Part shown: in pieces, positions 21,995 through 32,633 of the stretch
How positions within the stretch are numbered: the stretch's first letter is position 1
How the letters are laid out: each line of letters begins with the position of its first letter
Origin: Capsicum annuum
Taxonomy: Eukaryota; Streptophyta; Magnoliopsida; Solanales; Solanaceae
DNA length: 64,000 nucleotides
Direction: 5' to 3'
Assembly: GCF_002878395.1 (NCBI RefSeq)
Contig: NW_025855986.1
Coordinates: 197,749-261,748, forward strand
Position numbers and translations under genes: made by a program
Notes under the pieces: generated by a model
Told to the model about the DNA's origin: nothing
Seen by the model: only the letters and a program-made list of their open reading frames with translations
The model's database searches: none

Positions 21995-23777
21995 TTTGGA
22001 GTATACTGAGCAAGTGGGGTGAATGGATAAGTGAAACTATATTTAAATGTTCATAAAAATTCATATAAGAATAAACGTTGAATGTAATGACTCACATACA
22101 CTAGAATAACTGAAAGATGAAAGTCATAAATCATAAATAATGAAACGTACTGTATAGATCTTGTGAGCTATCACATTTAGTTCTAAAAACTGTACTTGTA
22201 TTCTATCTTTAAATCATGTAGGCAAAGTGTCGAAAGGACTCACTTTTATATCTGTAATTTGAAAGCTGAAATTCATGACTAATATCTAATATAAATTATT
22301 ATTTGAATGAGACTATGAACATTCACACTTAGTTTCTAAAGAACTTTTGTTAGGTCTTTACTGAAGGGAATTCTTTTAAAACTATTCTGCAGGGCTTTAG
22401 GGAGGTTTTTCTAACCGTCATAAACCATGTGAGTTATCATGGAGTCCAACGTCTAGTTCCCCTCATCCATGTTATAGAGAGGTTTCATACTCTTGTCAAG
22501 GCGTATAACTTGAGCTAAGAGATCATAATCTATATCTGTCATCCACATAAATGAGAATAATTTGAATCTTTACCTCTATTGGCTCATAGTTCTGGGAAAG
22601 TAGGATGTCGAAAACCCACACTTCCTACTCGGTGCTAAATACTACTCCCTTTAATCTGTATGCTTATTTTGTAGAAAATTGACTTCAAAACTAGCATAAG
22701 GGTTGTAATGAAAACCAGTTATGTATTTATCTATTTAAAATTGAAATCAAACTAACTGAGTGGATTCCAGATCTTAGTTGAGGATCAAAGATCAAATCTT
22801 ATTCAGAAACTGAGACTGAACTTATCCTAGGATGCTTAAAAGAAAAAATCTTCTTGAAATATCAATACTCAACTTAGGGCTTAAAACCCATACATTAACT
22901 CATGTCAAATCATCACAGTGTTCATGCTTGATAAATAAGATCTTGAAATTTCTTTAACAATTATAGTCAAGAAAATGCAATTTAAATTCTCAATATATGT
23001 AAAATAAGCCAAACGTATGGATATAGAAAATAGAAATACAATTCATCATTCAAGTCACTTGTGATATCATAATCTCCAAATAATAATCATTAGGTATAAT
23101 CCCTTAATTGAAATTCATGTGAACTCATGTAAAATCATGTAAATTCGTAATCAAAAACTAGTTTTGGGTACAAGGATGAAAGAATTATCCTTGTTCATAA
23201 CCCCACATACCTTAAGTGATTAAATTGAGGAAGACACTTGACTTTGAATCTCTATTAATGTTCTTGAAGATTCTTTATTGGAGTTATTGACTTGGAAACC
23301 TTGAATTTTGAATTATCTTGGAAAAGGAATGGTAAAATTTTGGATTTATTGAAGTTTAAAATTGAAGCTCTAGGGTTTTCTTTGAGAGGAATTCGATGAA
23401 AATGGGTATAATATGCTTATAATGGGTTTAATATTTTGTTTTTCACAATTTAGGGGCTTGAAAAAAAGACTAAATTTTCTTGGGAATTTAAAATGTGGAA
23501 CTGGAACGCTGAATGAAACCTCACCACTATGCACCAAATGAGCCATCATGATACCCACTGCAACGCGGTGGAATCGCGGTGGCTCACTGGAAATAGACCA
23601 TTACTTATTTTGGTGTCACCGCGACGTGGTGAGCGTGTCATCGTGATACCCACCATGATGCGGTGCAATCTCGGTGACTCACTAGATTTTGATGAATGGT
23701 AAATTAGCCTCCACCGCAATGCGGTGGACTGCTCATCATGATACTCACTGTGACACGACCTAATTGCGGTGAGCTAC
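21995..23777 (-). mobile_element. 5' LTR of D, part 1 (truncated at its 3' end)
   Basis: Aligns by eye with 16231-17950 of the 3' LTR of D over its whole length, including the CpG-rich stretch (23520-23770). The last 500 bases of the LTR (minus-strand sense), the primer site, gag, protease, RT and RNase H are missing; integrase is joined directly at 21994. The LTR is interrupted at 23777 by H and continues at 35147 and 62991. Confidence 0.8.
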
Positions 23778-25411
23778 TGATAGCATCCAAGTTCACATGA
23801 AAGTGTACGTGATCTACCAAGGAATCAAGTGGCCTTCAAGAAAGCCAAATATCCCACAAGGACTTGGGTTAAACAACTATCCAATTCTAGTTAAACTATT
23901 GAGATAAAGTAACTGAGAAAGTTTTTGAATTGTAAAAAGTAAACTAATGCGAAAAATTAAATGACTTTGGAAAATCAAAGGATAGAGACCCAGGGTTAAG
24001 GCTTACGAACAATCATATTCTGTTATTGAACTTCATTGTTAAATAGATTATCTTGGTTGTTGATTTGTAGGGTTAATCACATGATCATGGTCTTTCAACC
24101 TTTAACTGTTTACCTAATATGGACATTACAACTACATCGTTGAGAAGGGATGTAATAATCCAATTAAGTGTTTTAAAGCTATCATCCTACGTGTGAATCA
24201 AGTAAGGCTTCTACATACATCCCTGTCCTAGATGCTAATTCGAAATCCTTATTTTATAAAAGACTATGAACCTTACCTTGCTTATCCCCATTTTCTATCT
24301 TCCTATTCTCCCCCCCCCCTCCCGAGATCACAAGGTTGACATTGAATATATTCTAAGGGTAGTTAATCCTTAAAATAGTTAAAACAAGGATTAACAAACA
24401 ACCATAATAATAAGCGAATCAACAAACTTAATTCAAAACGAAAGTATTCATGATCTTGGACTTAACCCCGAATTGGGAGTTTAGCCTTTAATGAAAATAT
24501 TCATCAACCAATCCCTTGGAGTTATGATAAAAATCATAAATAAACTAAATTAAAGAATGATAAAACCTAAAAAGAAGTTATAGAAGCCCTCTTGATGTTC
24601 CAAGGATGTCCAAAAGTGTATAATAATGTTTGCAAATATGTATTTATAGTATCCAAGTAGTACTAAGAAAAATAAGAGTTGTAGTGCAACTTTTGTCCAT
24701 ATCTGGAGGGGGTTCGCAATGCACAATCTAGAAACGGGAGTGGAAGTGGCATCGTACAAGTTGGAAACAGGAATGTAGGTCGCATCGCGAGGCCTAAAAG
24801 CATATGTGGAGGTATCAACGTTCGCTCATCACAAGGGATTACTATTTTGGGTCCCTTATGAAGCCTTTTTTCCATAGAACGTGCCAATTTTCCTTCCATA
24901 TGAGCTACACATGCCCTGGACATTCCAAGGGTCCAAATTGTGTCCAAGTTATGTATTGTGCTTTCGTTGATCCATTCTGAGCCTTTTTGAGTTGTTTCCA
25001 CTTAATTTGAAGCTTGTATATCCTTCATATATCATAATAGTGCATTCACCAAGAATCCTATAGAATTAAACACAATAATTTAGAGCTCAAAACAACAAAA
25101 CATCCAAAACGGTGAACTAGAAACATGAGCTAAGCATAGGCTTCATTCACTTTGATTTATAACTTATTGTTTTGACTCTTTTGTTGATCCAATTGAACCT
25201 TGAAAATTATAAACAAGTTTTTTCACATATAAATACAAAATAACAACCTTAGTATCTCATTAAAACACATTATAACCTAACACGATAGACTAGACAAACA
25301 CCTAGCTCAAGCTAGTAACACTAGTTTTCTCAATTGAACTCTAAATGATCAATTTGAATCGAAACTTGTATGAGAACACCATTAAACATTGTAAAAACAT
25401 ACATAGACACT
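23778..25411 (-). mobile_element. Element H, solo-LTR-like, left part
   Basis: Begins TGATAGCATCC at 23778; the matching end ..CCCAACATCA stands at 35146, giving TG..CA termini. The flanks GCTAC (23773-23777) and GTTGC (35147-35151) are each one transition from GCTGC, so they look like an aged 5 bp TSD. Without the inner element C, H is about 1.73 kb with no coding region and no primer site or polypurine tract, so a solo LTR is the simplest reading. A TATA box on the minus strand (24641-24648) and the following leader-like sequence favour minus orientation. The frames at 24550-25001 are incidental. Confidence 0.6.
24641..24648 (-). promoter_or_regulatory. Candidate TATA box in H
   Basis: On the minus strand it reads TATAAATA in the context GGATACTATAAATAC, a good plant core promoter match, at a plausible internal LTR position. 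Transcription would run towards 23778. Confidence 0.45.
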
Positions 25412-27549
25412 TATAACTCCTTGTACATAATGATCTGGGTGATCTACTATATATAAACGGAAAGCTCTGTGAGTCCTCTTTCCGATGAAATTGGTTTCAT
25501 CCCATTTGTCTATCGGAGTAAAAAGTTATGGTCGATCTACTTTATCCTATCAAAATTGAATTTTTGGGTCAATTTGAAATGATCATAAATCTTCGTATAC
25601 AATGATCTGGGTGAGATACTATATATCAACAGAAATATATGAGATTCCTCTTTTTAATGAAATTGGTTTCATCCAATTTGGATATCGGAGTAAAACGTTA
25701 TGGTTGATCTACTTCATACTATCAAAACAGTCTACCAAAGGACAGATTCAAGATTCTATTTGATTTTTGGGGGCGTTTTGGTCATTCCCCCTCACCCAAA
25801 ATCCATCCAAATCCTACATTAAATCCTATTAGAAGCATTATATGTTATATTTCATCAAATTCCCTCAAAAAGAAAACCCTAAGCTCCTACATCCAACTTC
25901 AAGAACCTCCAAAGTTCACCACTTATTTCCACAAATTTATTCAAGATTCCAAGTTCCTAGTTCAAGAACTCCAAGAACCATCATTCAAAGGCATGATTAA
26001 CATCTCAAAAAGGAGTATCGATCTAACGTTTATCATTCAAGGTATATGGAGTTTTTCAACAAGAACTCTCTTTCGTTCTTGTGCCCAAAAGTAATTTTCT
26101 TTACAAAGACATGATTTTTATTTGATTTTTATGAATTTTCAAGTATGAGCCCATATCTTATGATGATTATTATGAAATCTTGATGTTTATGATTTTGAAA
26201 GATGAATTTACATGTGTTGTGATATAAAGCATGAATCTTGAATGATATTAATCATGATTTTGATATTTGGGTCATAAATCTCCATTGGAAATTGTATTTT
26301 TTTTTTAGAAAGTGTGTGTTATAAGCACGTTGATGTTGAATACTTGAGATATTTTGAATGATTTGACCTTTTGGTCTTAAGGGAGTTGTTTTGAACTGTA
26401 GTGTGAAAGAAATCCACAACGTGGTTGATTTTGATAGATGAGAAGCATGATGGCTCCCGATGTGTATTTATATATTACTGAAATTGTTTTGTTGTGGATT
26501 GTCTTTGAAATGATCTGAGCTACGTCTGGGAGAAATCTTTAGCACCGAGTGGGAGGTATAAAGCGACCTTACTTCCCTAGAACTATGTTCCCCAGTAGGA
26601 GTGAACCTGAGGCTGATTTATATAGTGATCACTAGTTTGTGTGGATTTGATATCGAGAGTCCTACTCCGATGGCAAGGATAGGACGGCTCTCCCCAACGT
26701 GGGTTGTACGTTAGAATCTATGTAGCTCACATAGTTTATGTCGGTTATAGGATCTCTCAGTGTGTGTGTGTTTCCTATTGTCTATGGTGAATGGTGAAGT
26801 GATTTGAAAGTGGAATTGTGAAAGTCATTCTTTCAAAAGATTTAGATGATATTTACATTATAAGAATTAATATTCTTGATGAACTAAAAGTGATTGACAA
26901 ATTATATGATGACTCACATATGTTATTATACTTATTTCATCCTCTCATGATTATGATGATTTTCTTCAGGCTATGTGAGTCTTTCATACATCCTGCATAT
27001 TTTTTATAAATATTTATGATGATGATGTTTAAACAACTGCGTATACCCCCATATACTCGGTTCCTTTCCATGGTACTGACTCACATCTTCAGATGTGGGC
27101 TGTATTTTCTTGGAATGTAGGTTAAGGTGCTCAGTCCCAGGTTTGACAGTGGTTCTTCAGGCAAGCTATTCTACATCCTCTGTTATGGTGAGTCCTCATG
27201 TTTTGAGGATGTGATGTCTGATGTTGGTTTCACAGAATTGTTTACATTTGATAACTGAGTACGAGTTAGTTGGGGCATGTCTCAATGGCTTGCTGGTTTT
27301 ATTGATTTTCTTTGAGGCTTGTCAGACTAGTATAGATATTGGAAGTTGACTAATAAGTCATATTTTGTTATCTTTCTGAAATTTTTTTATTCTTGGATGA
27401 TGATTACTCTATTGATATTTGAGGGTTATTTATGGAAACCTCATTGATTTGTGTTGAACTGAATGAAAATAGCTCAAAGGGTTAGCTTGGGGCTACTCGT
27501 AGCCTCAAGCACCGTGTGATGCTCTGGGACCCGTTTTCAGGGAGTTACA
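25412..27549 (+). mobile_element. 5' LTR of element C, first about 280 bp missing
   Basis: From 25412 it matches the 3' LTR of C from 32915 on, with high similarity by eye (for example 25870-26090 against 33370-33600). It ends CAGGGAGTTACA at 27549, directly before the primer site. The first 280 bases present in the 3' LTR are absent, so C has no TSD to test on this side. A 63-codon frame (26818-27009) has a counterpart in the other LTR (34317-34508) simply because the LTRs are copies. Confidence 0.85.
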
Positions 27550-27553
27550 AACT

Positions 27554-27566
27554 TGGTATCAGAGCC
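27554..27566 (+). other. Primer binding site of C (tRNA-iMet)
   Basis: TGGTATCAGAGCC, a perfect match to the 3' end of initiator methionine tRNA, four bases after the LTR end. Confidence 0.9.
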
Positions 27567-27764
27567 TAAGGTTTTAAAGTGTCCTAGGGAGTCTGACAAG
27601 CTGTATTAAGTAGAGTCTTGATCATCGGTGTGTAGTGCACCATATCTATGAGCAAGAGGCTACAAGATGTTTTAGGAAAAAAAGTGTGATTCTTTTTTTC
27701 AGAAGTCTATTATGCTTAAAGTGTCTCTCTCTGCTATTGCTTCATGCTTTCCTATTTCAGAAAT

Positions 27765-28965
27765 ATGCCTCCACATCGAGCGAGAAGAAATAATAATGAT
27801 CAGCAACCTCAACCCGATAAACCATTGAATGAAAATGTGTCTCATGCTGAATTTCAAGCAGCCTTTCAGGCGTTGGCCCAAGCTGTTACTGCAAATGTTT
27901 AAGACAACCTGATCCCAGATCCTTAACAGCACGGAGGTGATTCAGCTGCTGCTAGGATCCATGACTTTATGCGGATGAATCCAGCAGAATTCTATGGGTG
28001 TAAGTCTGATGAGGATCCATGATTGTTTTTAGAGGAGGTGCGGAAGATTACTCAGGTAATGCATGTATCTGAGGAACATAGTGTGGAGTTGGCTGTGTAT
28101 AGGTTGAAAGACCTTGCTTATGACTGGGTTGTTGCTTGAAGGAAAGGTAGAGGTGAGGTAGCTATCTTTACGACTTGGCAAGAGTTCTAGGATGCATTCT
28201 TGGATAAGTTTTTCCCTTTAGAGATGAGAGAGGTGAAGTTGGAAGAGTTTATGAACCTATGACAGGGCTCTATAACTATTACGGAGTACTGTCTGAAGTT
28301 TAATCAGTTGGCCAAGTATGTTCCTGACTTAGTGGCTGATAATCGGGCTAGTATGAGTAAGTTTGTGACTGGAGTATCTAGTTATGTGGTTAAGGAGTGT
28401 AGGTCTACTATGCTGAATAGTGAGATGAATCTTTCTAGGCTAATGACTCATGCCCAACAAATTGAGGTAGGCAAAATTAAGGAGAGAGATAGAATGAGAG
28501 AGAATAAGAGAGCTAGGTCCGAGCAGCACGGACAGGGTTAAACTAGATCGCAGGAAGGGAGTCGCCCTCAGTATCAGGATTGTTTATCTATGCTAGCACT
28601 GTTATCTGCTAGTGCTTCCGTTCCTAGAGGTAGGCAGGAGCAAGGTAGCAGGTCATATGCATCCAGGTCCCAGTACAGTGCTGGCAGTAAGCCAAATTAT
28701 CCCCTGTGTCCTAAGTGTGGTAGGGCTCATTCGGGTGAGTTTTGGGGTGGGAAGAGGGGTTGTTTCTAGTGTGGTGACATGGGTCACAGAGTTAAAGATT
28801 GTCCACAGGATAGACAAGGGCGTTGTGACTATCGGCCTCAGACCCAAACTCAGACTGTTAGTGCTCCAGTTCTAGTGACTCACCCAGCCCCAGCTAAGGG
28901 CGCCTCTTCTAGCAATGCTGGCGGATAGCACCAGAATAGATTTTATGCTTTACCTTCCCGCTAGG
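27765..28965 (+). pseudogene. Element C gag (Tekay-type), ten premature stops
   Basis: One frame from ATG 27765 (MPPHRARRNN) runs the length of gag without a frameshift: N-terminal segment with AEFQAAFQALAQ, the capsid blocks RMNPAEFYG, LKDLAYDWV, FLDKFFPLEMREVK..EF, EYCLKFNQLAKYVPDLV and STMLNSEMNLSRLM.HAQQIE, then a basic linker and a CCHC knuckle (C..CGDMGHRVKDC, 28761-28802). In-frame stops occur at 27900, 27924, 28020, 28137, 28188, 28260, 28539, 28767, 28926 and 28962 (approximately). Each is one C-to-T or G-to-A step from CAA, CAG, CGA or TGG, the residue expected from relatives. The longest open piece is 28308-28541. Confidence 0.85.
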
Positions 28966-28989
28966 AACAGGAGGACTCTCCCGATGTTG

Positions 28990-30281
28990 TTAGTGGTATG
29001 CTTCATATATTTCAGTTTGATGTATATGCTTTGTTGGATCTTGGATCCAGTTTCTCATATATTACACCTTTGATTGTTGTGAATTTTGAAATGAGTCCTA
29101 AGATTATTCCTGAGCCTATCCTAGTTTCTACCTAGTGGGTGGTTCGATTGTTGCCCAGAAAGTATATAAAAAGTGTCCTGTTACCGTTCTTCATAGAGTC
29201 TTGTTGACTGATCTGATTGAGTTAGACATGGTAGATATTTATGTGATTCTGGGTATGGATTGGCTGTATTCTTCTTATACTTCTATTGATTATCGGACTC
29301 GAATGGTTAAGTTTAAGTTTTTGGGCGCATCCGTGTTTGAGTGGTCTGGGAATTCTGTGTCACCCAAGAGTCATTTTATCTCTTATCTCAAAGCTAGAAA
29401 GCTTATTTCCAAGGGGTGTATTTACCATTTGGTTAGAGTCAAAGACACTAAGTCTAAGACTCCAACTCTCCAATCTGTTAACATCGTCAATGAGTTTTCT
29501 GATGTCTTTCCGAATGATCTCCCAGGGATACTTTATAATAGAGAGATAAAGTTTGGGATTGATCTTCTTCCCAATACTCAGCCCATTTCTATTTCTCCTT
29601 ACTGTATGGCCCCTACAGAACTTAAGGAGTTGAAAGATCCACTCAAAGATCTACTAGATAAGGATTTCATAAGGCCCAGTGTTTCTCCTTGGGGTGCTCC
29701 TATTGTTTGTGAGAAAGAAAGATGGCTCTTTCCGTATGTTCATTGGTTACCGCTAACTAAATAAAGTCACTATAAAAAATAAGTACCCCCTTCTGAGAAT
29801 AGATGATTTGTTTGACCAATTGCAAGGTGCAAGTTATTTCTCAAAGATAGACCTTCGTTTCGGCTATCATCAACGCAAAGTTAGGGAGTGTGACACCCCA
29901 AAAACCACTTTCTGAACTCATTATGGCCATTTTGAGTTTTTTGTTATGTTTTTCAGGTTAAATAATGCCCCAACAGCTTTCATGGACCTCATGAATCGAG
30001 TGTTCAAACCATATCTAGATATATTGCTCATAGTGTTCATCGATGATATACTGGTGTACTCCCATAGTGAGGATGAACATTCTGATTATCTCCAAACTGT
30101 CTTGCAAACCCTTAGAGATCACAAGTTGTTTGCCAAGTTCAGTAAGTGTGAGTTTTGGCTAAGGTCAGTTGCTTTTCTGGGTCATATCATTTCTTCCAAG
30201 GGTATTAGAGTTGATCCCTAAAAGACTGAAGCTGTTAGAAATTAGCCTAGACCTATTTCTCCGACTGATATTTGAAGTTTC
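28990..30281 (+). pseudogene. Element C protease and reverse transcriptase
   Basis: The aspartic protease begins near 28996 with an F-D-V-Y-A-L-L-D-x-G-S-S motif (catalytic Asp; Leu where relatives have Pro) and the ILGMDWL block near 29250. A frameshift lies near 29130, after which 29135-29764 is open for 209 codons through the RT N terminus ([12 protein letters not shown], then the [11 protein letters not shown] motif). Stops and a shift in 29765-29945 cover the fingers region. RT then resumes in 29946-30221 with [17 protein letters not shown] and the polymerase motif FIDD at 30036-30047, ending in SKCEFWL..VAFLGHI. RT copies element RNA into DNA inside cytoplasmic particles. The gene is broken but better preserved than in the other elements. 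Confidence 0.85.
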
Positions 30282-31076
30282 TTGGGTTTAGCTAGCTATT
30301 ACCGCCATTTTGTTAAGGGTTTCTCCTCTATAGCATCTTCTATGACTCAGTTGACCCAAAAAAAAGTGAAGTTCTTGTGGTCCGAATCTTGTGAGAAGAG
30401 TTTTCAAGAGTTGAAGACTCGACTCACTTCAGCCCCTATTTTGACTTTGCCTGATGGTGTTGATGGTTTTGTGGTGTACTGTGATGCTTCGAGAGTTGGG
30501 TTGGCTTGTGTATTGATGCAGAAGGGTAGGGTGATAGCTTATGCTTCTAGACAGTTGAAATCCCATAAGAAAAATTACCCCACCCATGACCTTGAGTTGG
30601 CTGCTGTTGTGTTTGCTTTGAAAATCTGGAGACACTATTTAAATGGTGTCCATGTTGATGTTTTCACTGATCATAAGAATCTGCAGTATATGTTTACCCA
30701 GAGAGAATTGAATCTTAGGCAGAGACAATGGTTAGAATTGTTAAAGGACTATGATATGAGTATGTTGTACCATCCGGGCAAGGCCAATGTTGTGGCGGAT
30801 GCCCTAAGTAGAGTGTCCATGGGTAGTGTTTCTCATGTGGTAGAAGGTAAGAAAGAGTTGGCTTGTGAAGTACATCATTTAGCTAGATTGGGAGTTAGGT
30901 TGTTTGACTCTGCTGAAGGTAGTATTGGGGTTCAACGTAGTTCCGAATCCTCTTTGGTTTCAGAAGTGAAGGAAAAGCAATACTTAGATGCTAGTTTGGT
31001 CAGACTAAAGGAGCCAGTCAAAGACCAAAAAGTAGAGGTTTTCTCCCAAGGGGGAGATGGTGTGTTGAGATTATAG
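30282..31076 (+). pseudogene. Element C RT connection and RNase H, open frame of 264 codons
   Basis: The longest intact stretch in the window. It opens in the connection domain ([14 protein letters not shown]) and carries the RNase H-like domain with [10 protein letters not shown] (first catalytic Asp), [20 protein letters not shown] (Glu) and [10 protein letters not shown] (Asp), followed by the [15 protein letters not shown] motif and an inter-domain linker to the integrase. RNase H degrades the RNA of the RNA/DNA hybrid. It ends at TAG 31074. It is a fragment of the gag-pol polyprotein, with no independent start or promoter visible. Confidence 0.85.
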
Positions 31077-31082
31077 GGTAGA

Positions 31083-32034
31083 TTGTGTGTCTCGAATATT
31101 GATGATCTGAGACAGAGGATTATGGCTGAAGTGCACGGGGCACGATATTTTATTCATCCTGGTGCCACCAAGATGTATCGAGACTTGCGGGAAATCTATT
31201 GGTGGAGTGGCATGAATAAAGATATAGGAGCGTTTGTAGCTAAGTGTGCAACATGCCAACAGGATAAGGTTGAACACCAAAGACCTGGTGGTATGATGCA
31301 AGAGTTTAGTATTCCCACCTGGAAGTCAGAAGAGATAAATATGGACTTCGTGATTGGTTTACCTCCTTCCCGGCGCCATCATGATTCCATTTGGGTTGTG
31401 GTTGATAGATTGACTAAGTCTGCTCATTTCTTGCCTATTCATACTTCATATATTGCTGAGGATTACGCTATATTGTATATCCGAGAGCTAGTCAGATTAC
31501 ATGGAGTTCCCTTGTCTACCATTTCGGATAGGGGTACTCAGTTCACTTCGCAATTTTGGAAAGCTTTTCAGAAGGGTCTTGGTACCCAATTGCTTTTGAG
31601 TTCTGCTTTTCATCCACAGACCGATGGTCAGGATAAGCGGACCATCTAGACCTTAGAGGATATGTTGAGAGCTTGTGCACTTGACTTTAAGGGAAGTTGG
31701 GATGATCACTTACTGTTGATATAGTTTGCTTACAATAACAGTTTCCACTCTAGTATTGGGATGGCTCCGTTTGAAGCCTTATATGGGAGGAAGTGTAGAT
31801 CACCCATACGTTGGTTTGAGGTCGGTAAAGCAGCTATGAGTGGTCCTGATTCGGTATTTGAGGCTATGGACAAAGTTAAGTTGATTAGGGAAAGGTTGAA
31901 AACTGCTCAGAGTCGTCAGAAGTCATATGCGGATGTTAGAAGGAGAGACCTTGAGTTTGAAGTTGGTGACCTAGTGTATCTAAAAATTTCACCCATGAGG
32001 GGGGGTGAAGAGATTCAGAAAGAAGGGGAAGCTT
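31083..32034 (+). pseudogene. Element C integrase, zinc-binding and catalytic domains
   Basis: The frame 31083-31649 holds the HHCC zinc finger (H-G-A-R..H-P-G-A..C-A-T-C) and the catalytic core: first Asp in NMDFVIGLPPSRR and second Asp in ISDRGTQFTS. The third catalytic residue, normally Glu in the DGQSER-like motif, is AAG (Lys) at 31635-31637, a G-to-A change that would abolish strand transfer. After a stop at 31647 and one near 31722 the frame continues in 31761-32036 (PFEALYGRKCRSPIRWFEVG, LIRERLKTAQSRQKSYAD). A run of seven G near 31998 shifts the frame. Confidence 0.85.
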
Positions 32035-32375
32035 AGTCCCCGTTATGTTGGTCCTTACAAAATTCTTGGCCGTGTTGGTAAGGTAGCTTATGAGGTCGAG
32101 TTGCCTTCCGAGTTGTCCTCTGTTCATCTAATATTCCATGTCTCAATGCTTAGAAAGCATATTAGCGATGTTGTGGTAGTGTATTCCTCTGTGAGTGCTG
32201 ACATTCAAGAAAATCTTTCTTTTGATGAAATTCCTGTTGAGATTCTTGATTTCAGTGTCTGAAGACTAAGGAACAAAGAATTTCCCTTGGTCAAGGTGTT
32301 ATGGCGAAACCAATCTGTTGAGGGTGCAACTTAGGAAGCTGAGGCGGATATGCGATCCAAGTACCCACACCTATT
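32005..32375 (+). pseudogene. Element C integrase C terminus and chromodomain
   Basis: Frame 32005-32262 continues the integrase after the G-run frameshift: RKKGKLSPRYVGPYKILGRVGKVAYEVELP, HLIFHVSMLRK and the EIPVEILD linker. After a TGA at 32260 the chromodomain follows (RLRNKEFPLVKVLWRNQSVEGAT, stop near 32332, then EAEADMRSKYPHLF). The chromodomain is what places the element among Tekay/Del chromoviruses. The roughly 240 bases between it and the LTR are untranslated. Confidence 0.85.
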
Positions 32376-32618
32376 TTCCGCGAACTCCAATTAAGCCGGA
32401 GGTACCGTTCTTTCCTAAATCATGCACTTTTGAAAAAAGTTGCAGCAGTTCAGCTGTCATTTATTATGTGTTCAGCTGTAGTTTCTTGAATTTATGCATT
32501 CTATGTTGCATTCGGAGTGAGAAACGATGTGGTGATGGGTATAACGAATGGTTTCAGCTGTATGCACTATTCCCTATCGAATCTTGGCATGTCTAGCATC
32601 ATTCGAGGGCGAATGTTT

Positions 32619-32633
32619 CCAAGGAGGGCATGA
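32619..32633 (+). other. Polypurine tract of C
   Basis: CCAAGGAGGGCATGA directly before the 3' LTR start at 32634, within the phrase GGGCGAATGTTTCCAAGGAGGGC that also precedes the LTRs of A, B and D. It primes plus-strand DNA synthesis. Confidence 0.75.

Noticed and set aside
24663..25001. 112-codon reverse frame in H
   Set aside because: No recognisable domain, sits downstream of a TATA box in a solo-LTR-like sequence, and overlaps another frame (24550-24759). Likely chance.
26818..27009. 63-codon frame repeated at 34317-34508 with nearly the same sequence
   Set aside because: The copies are the two LTRs of C, so similarity follows from the LTRs being copies and not from coding constraint.
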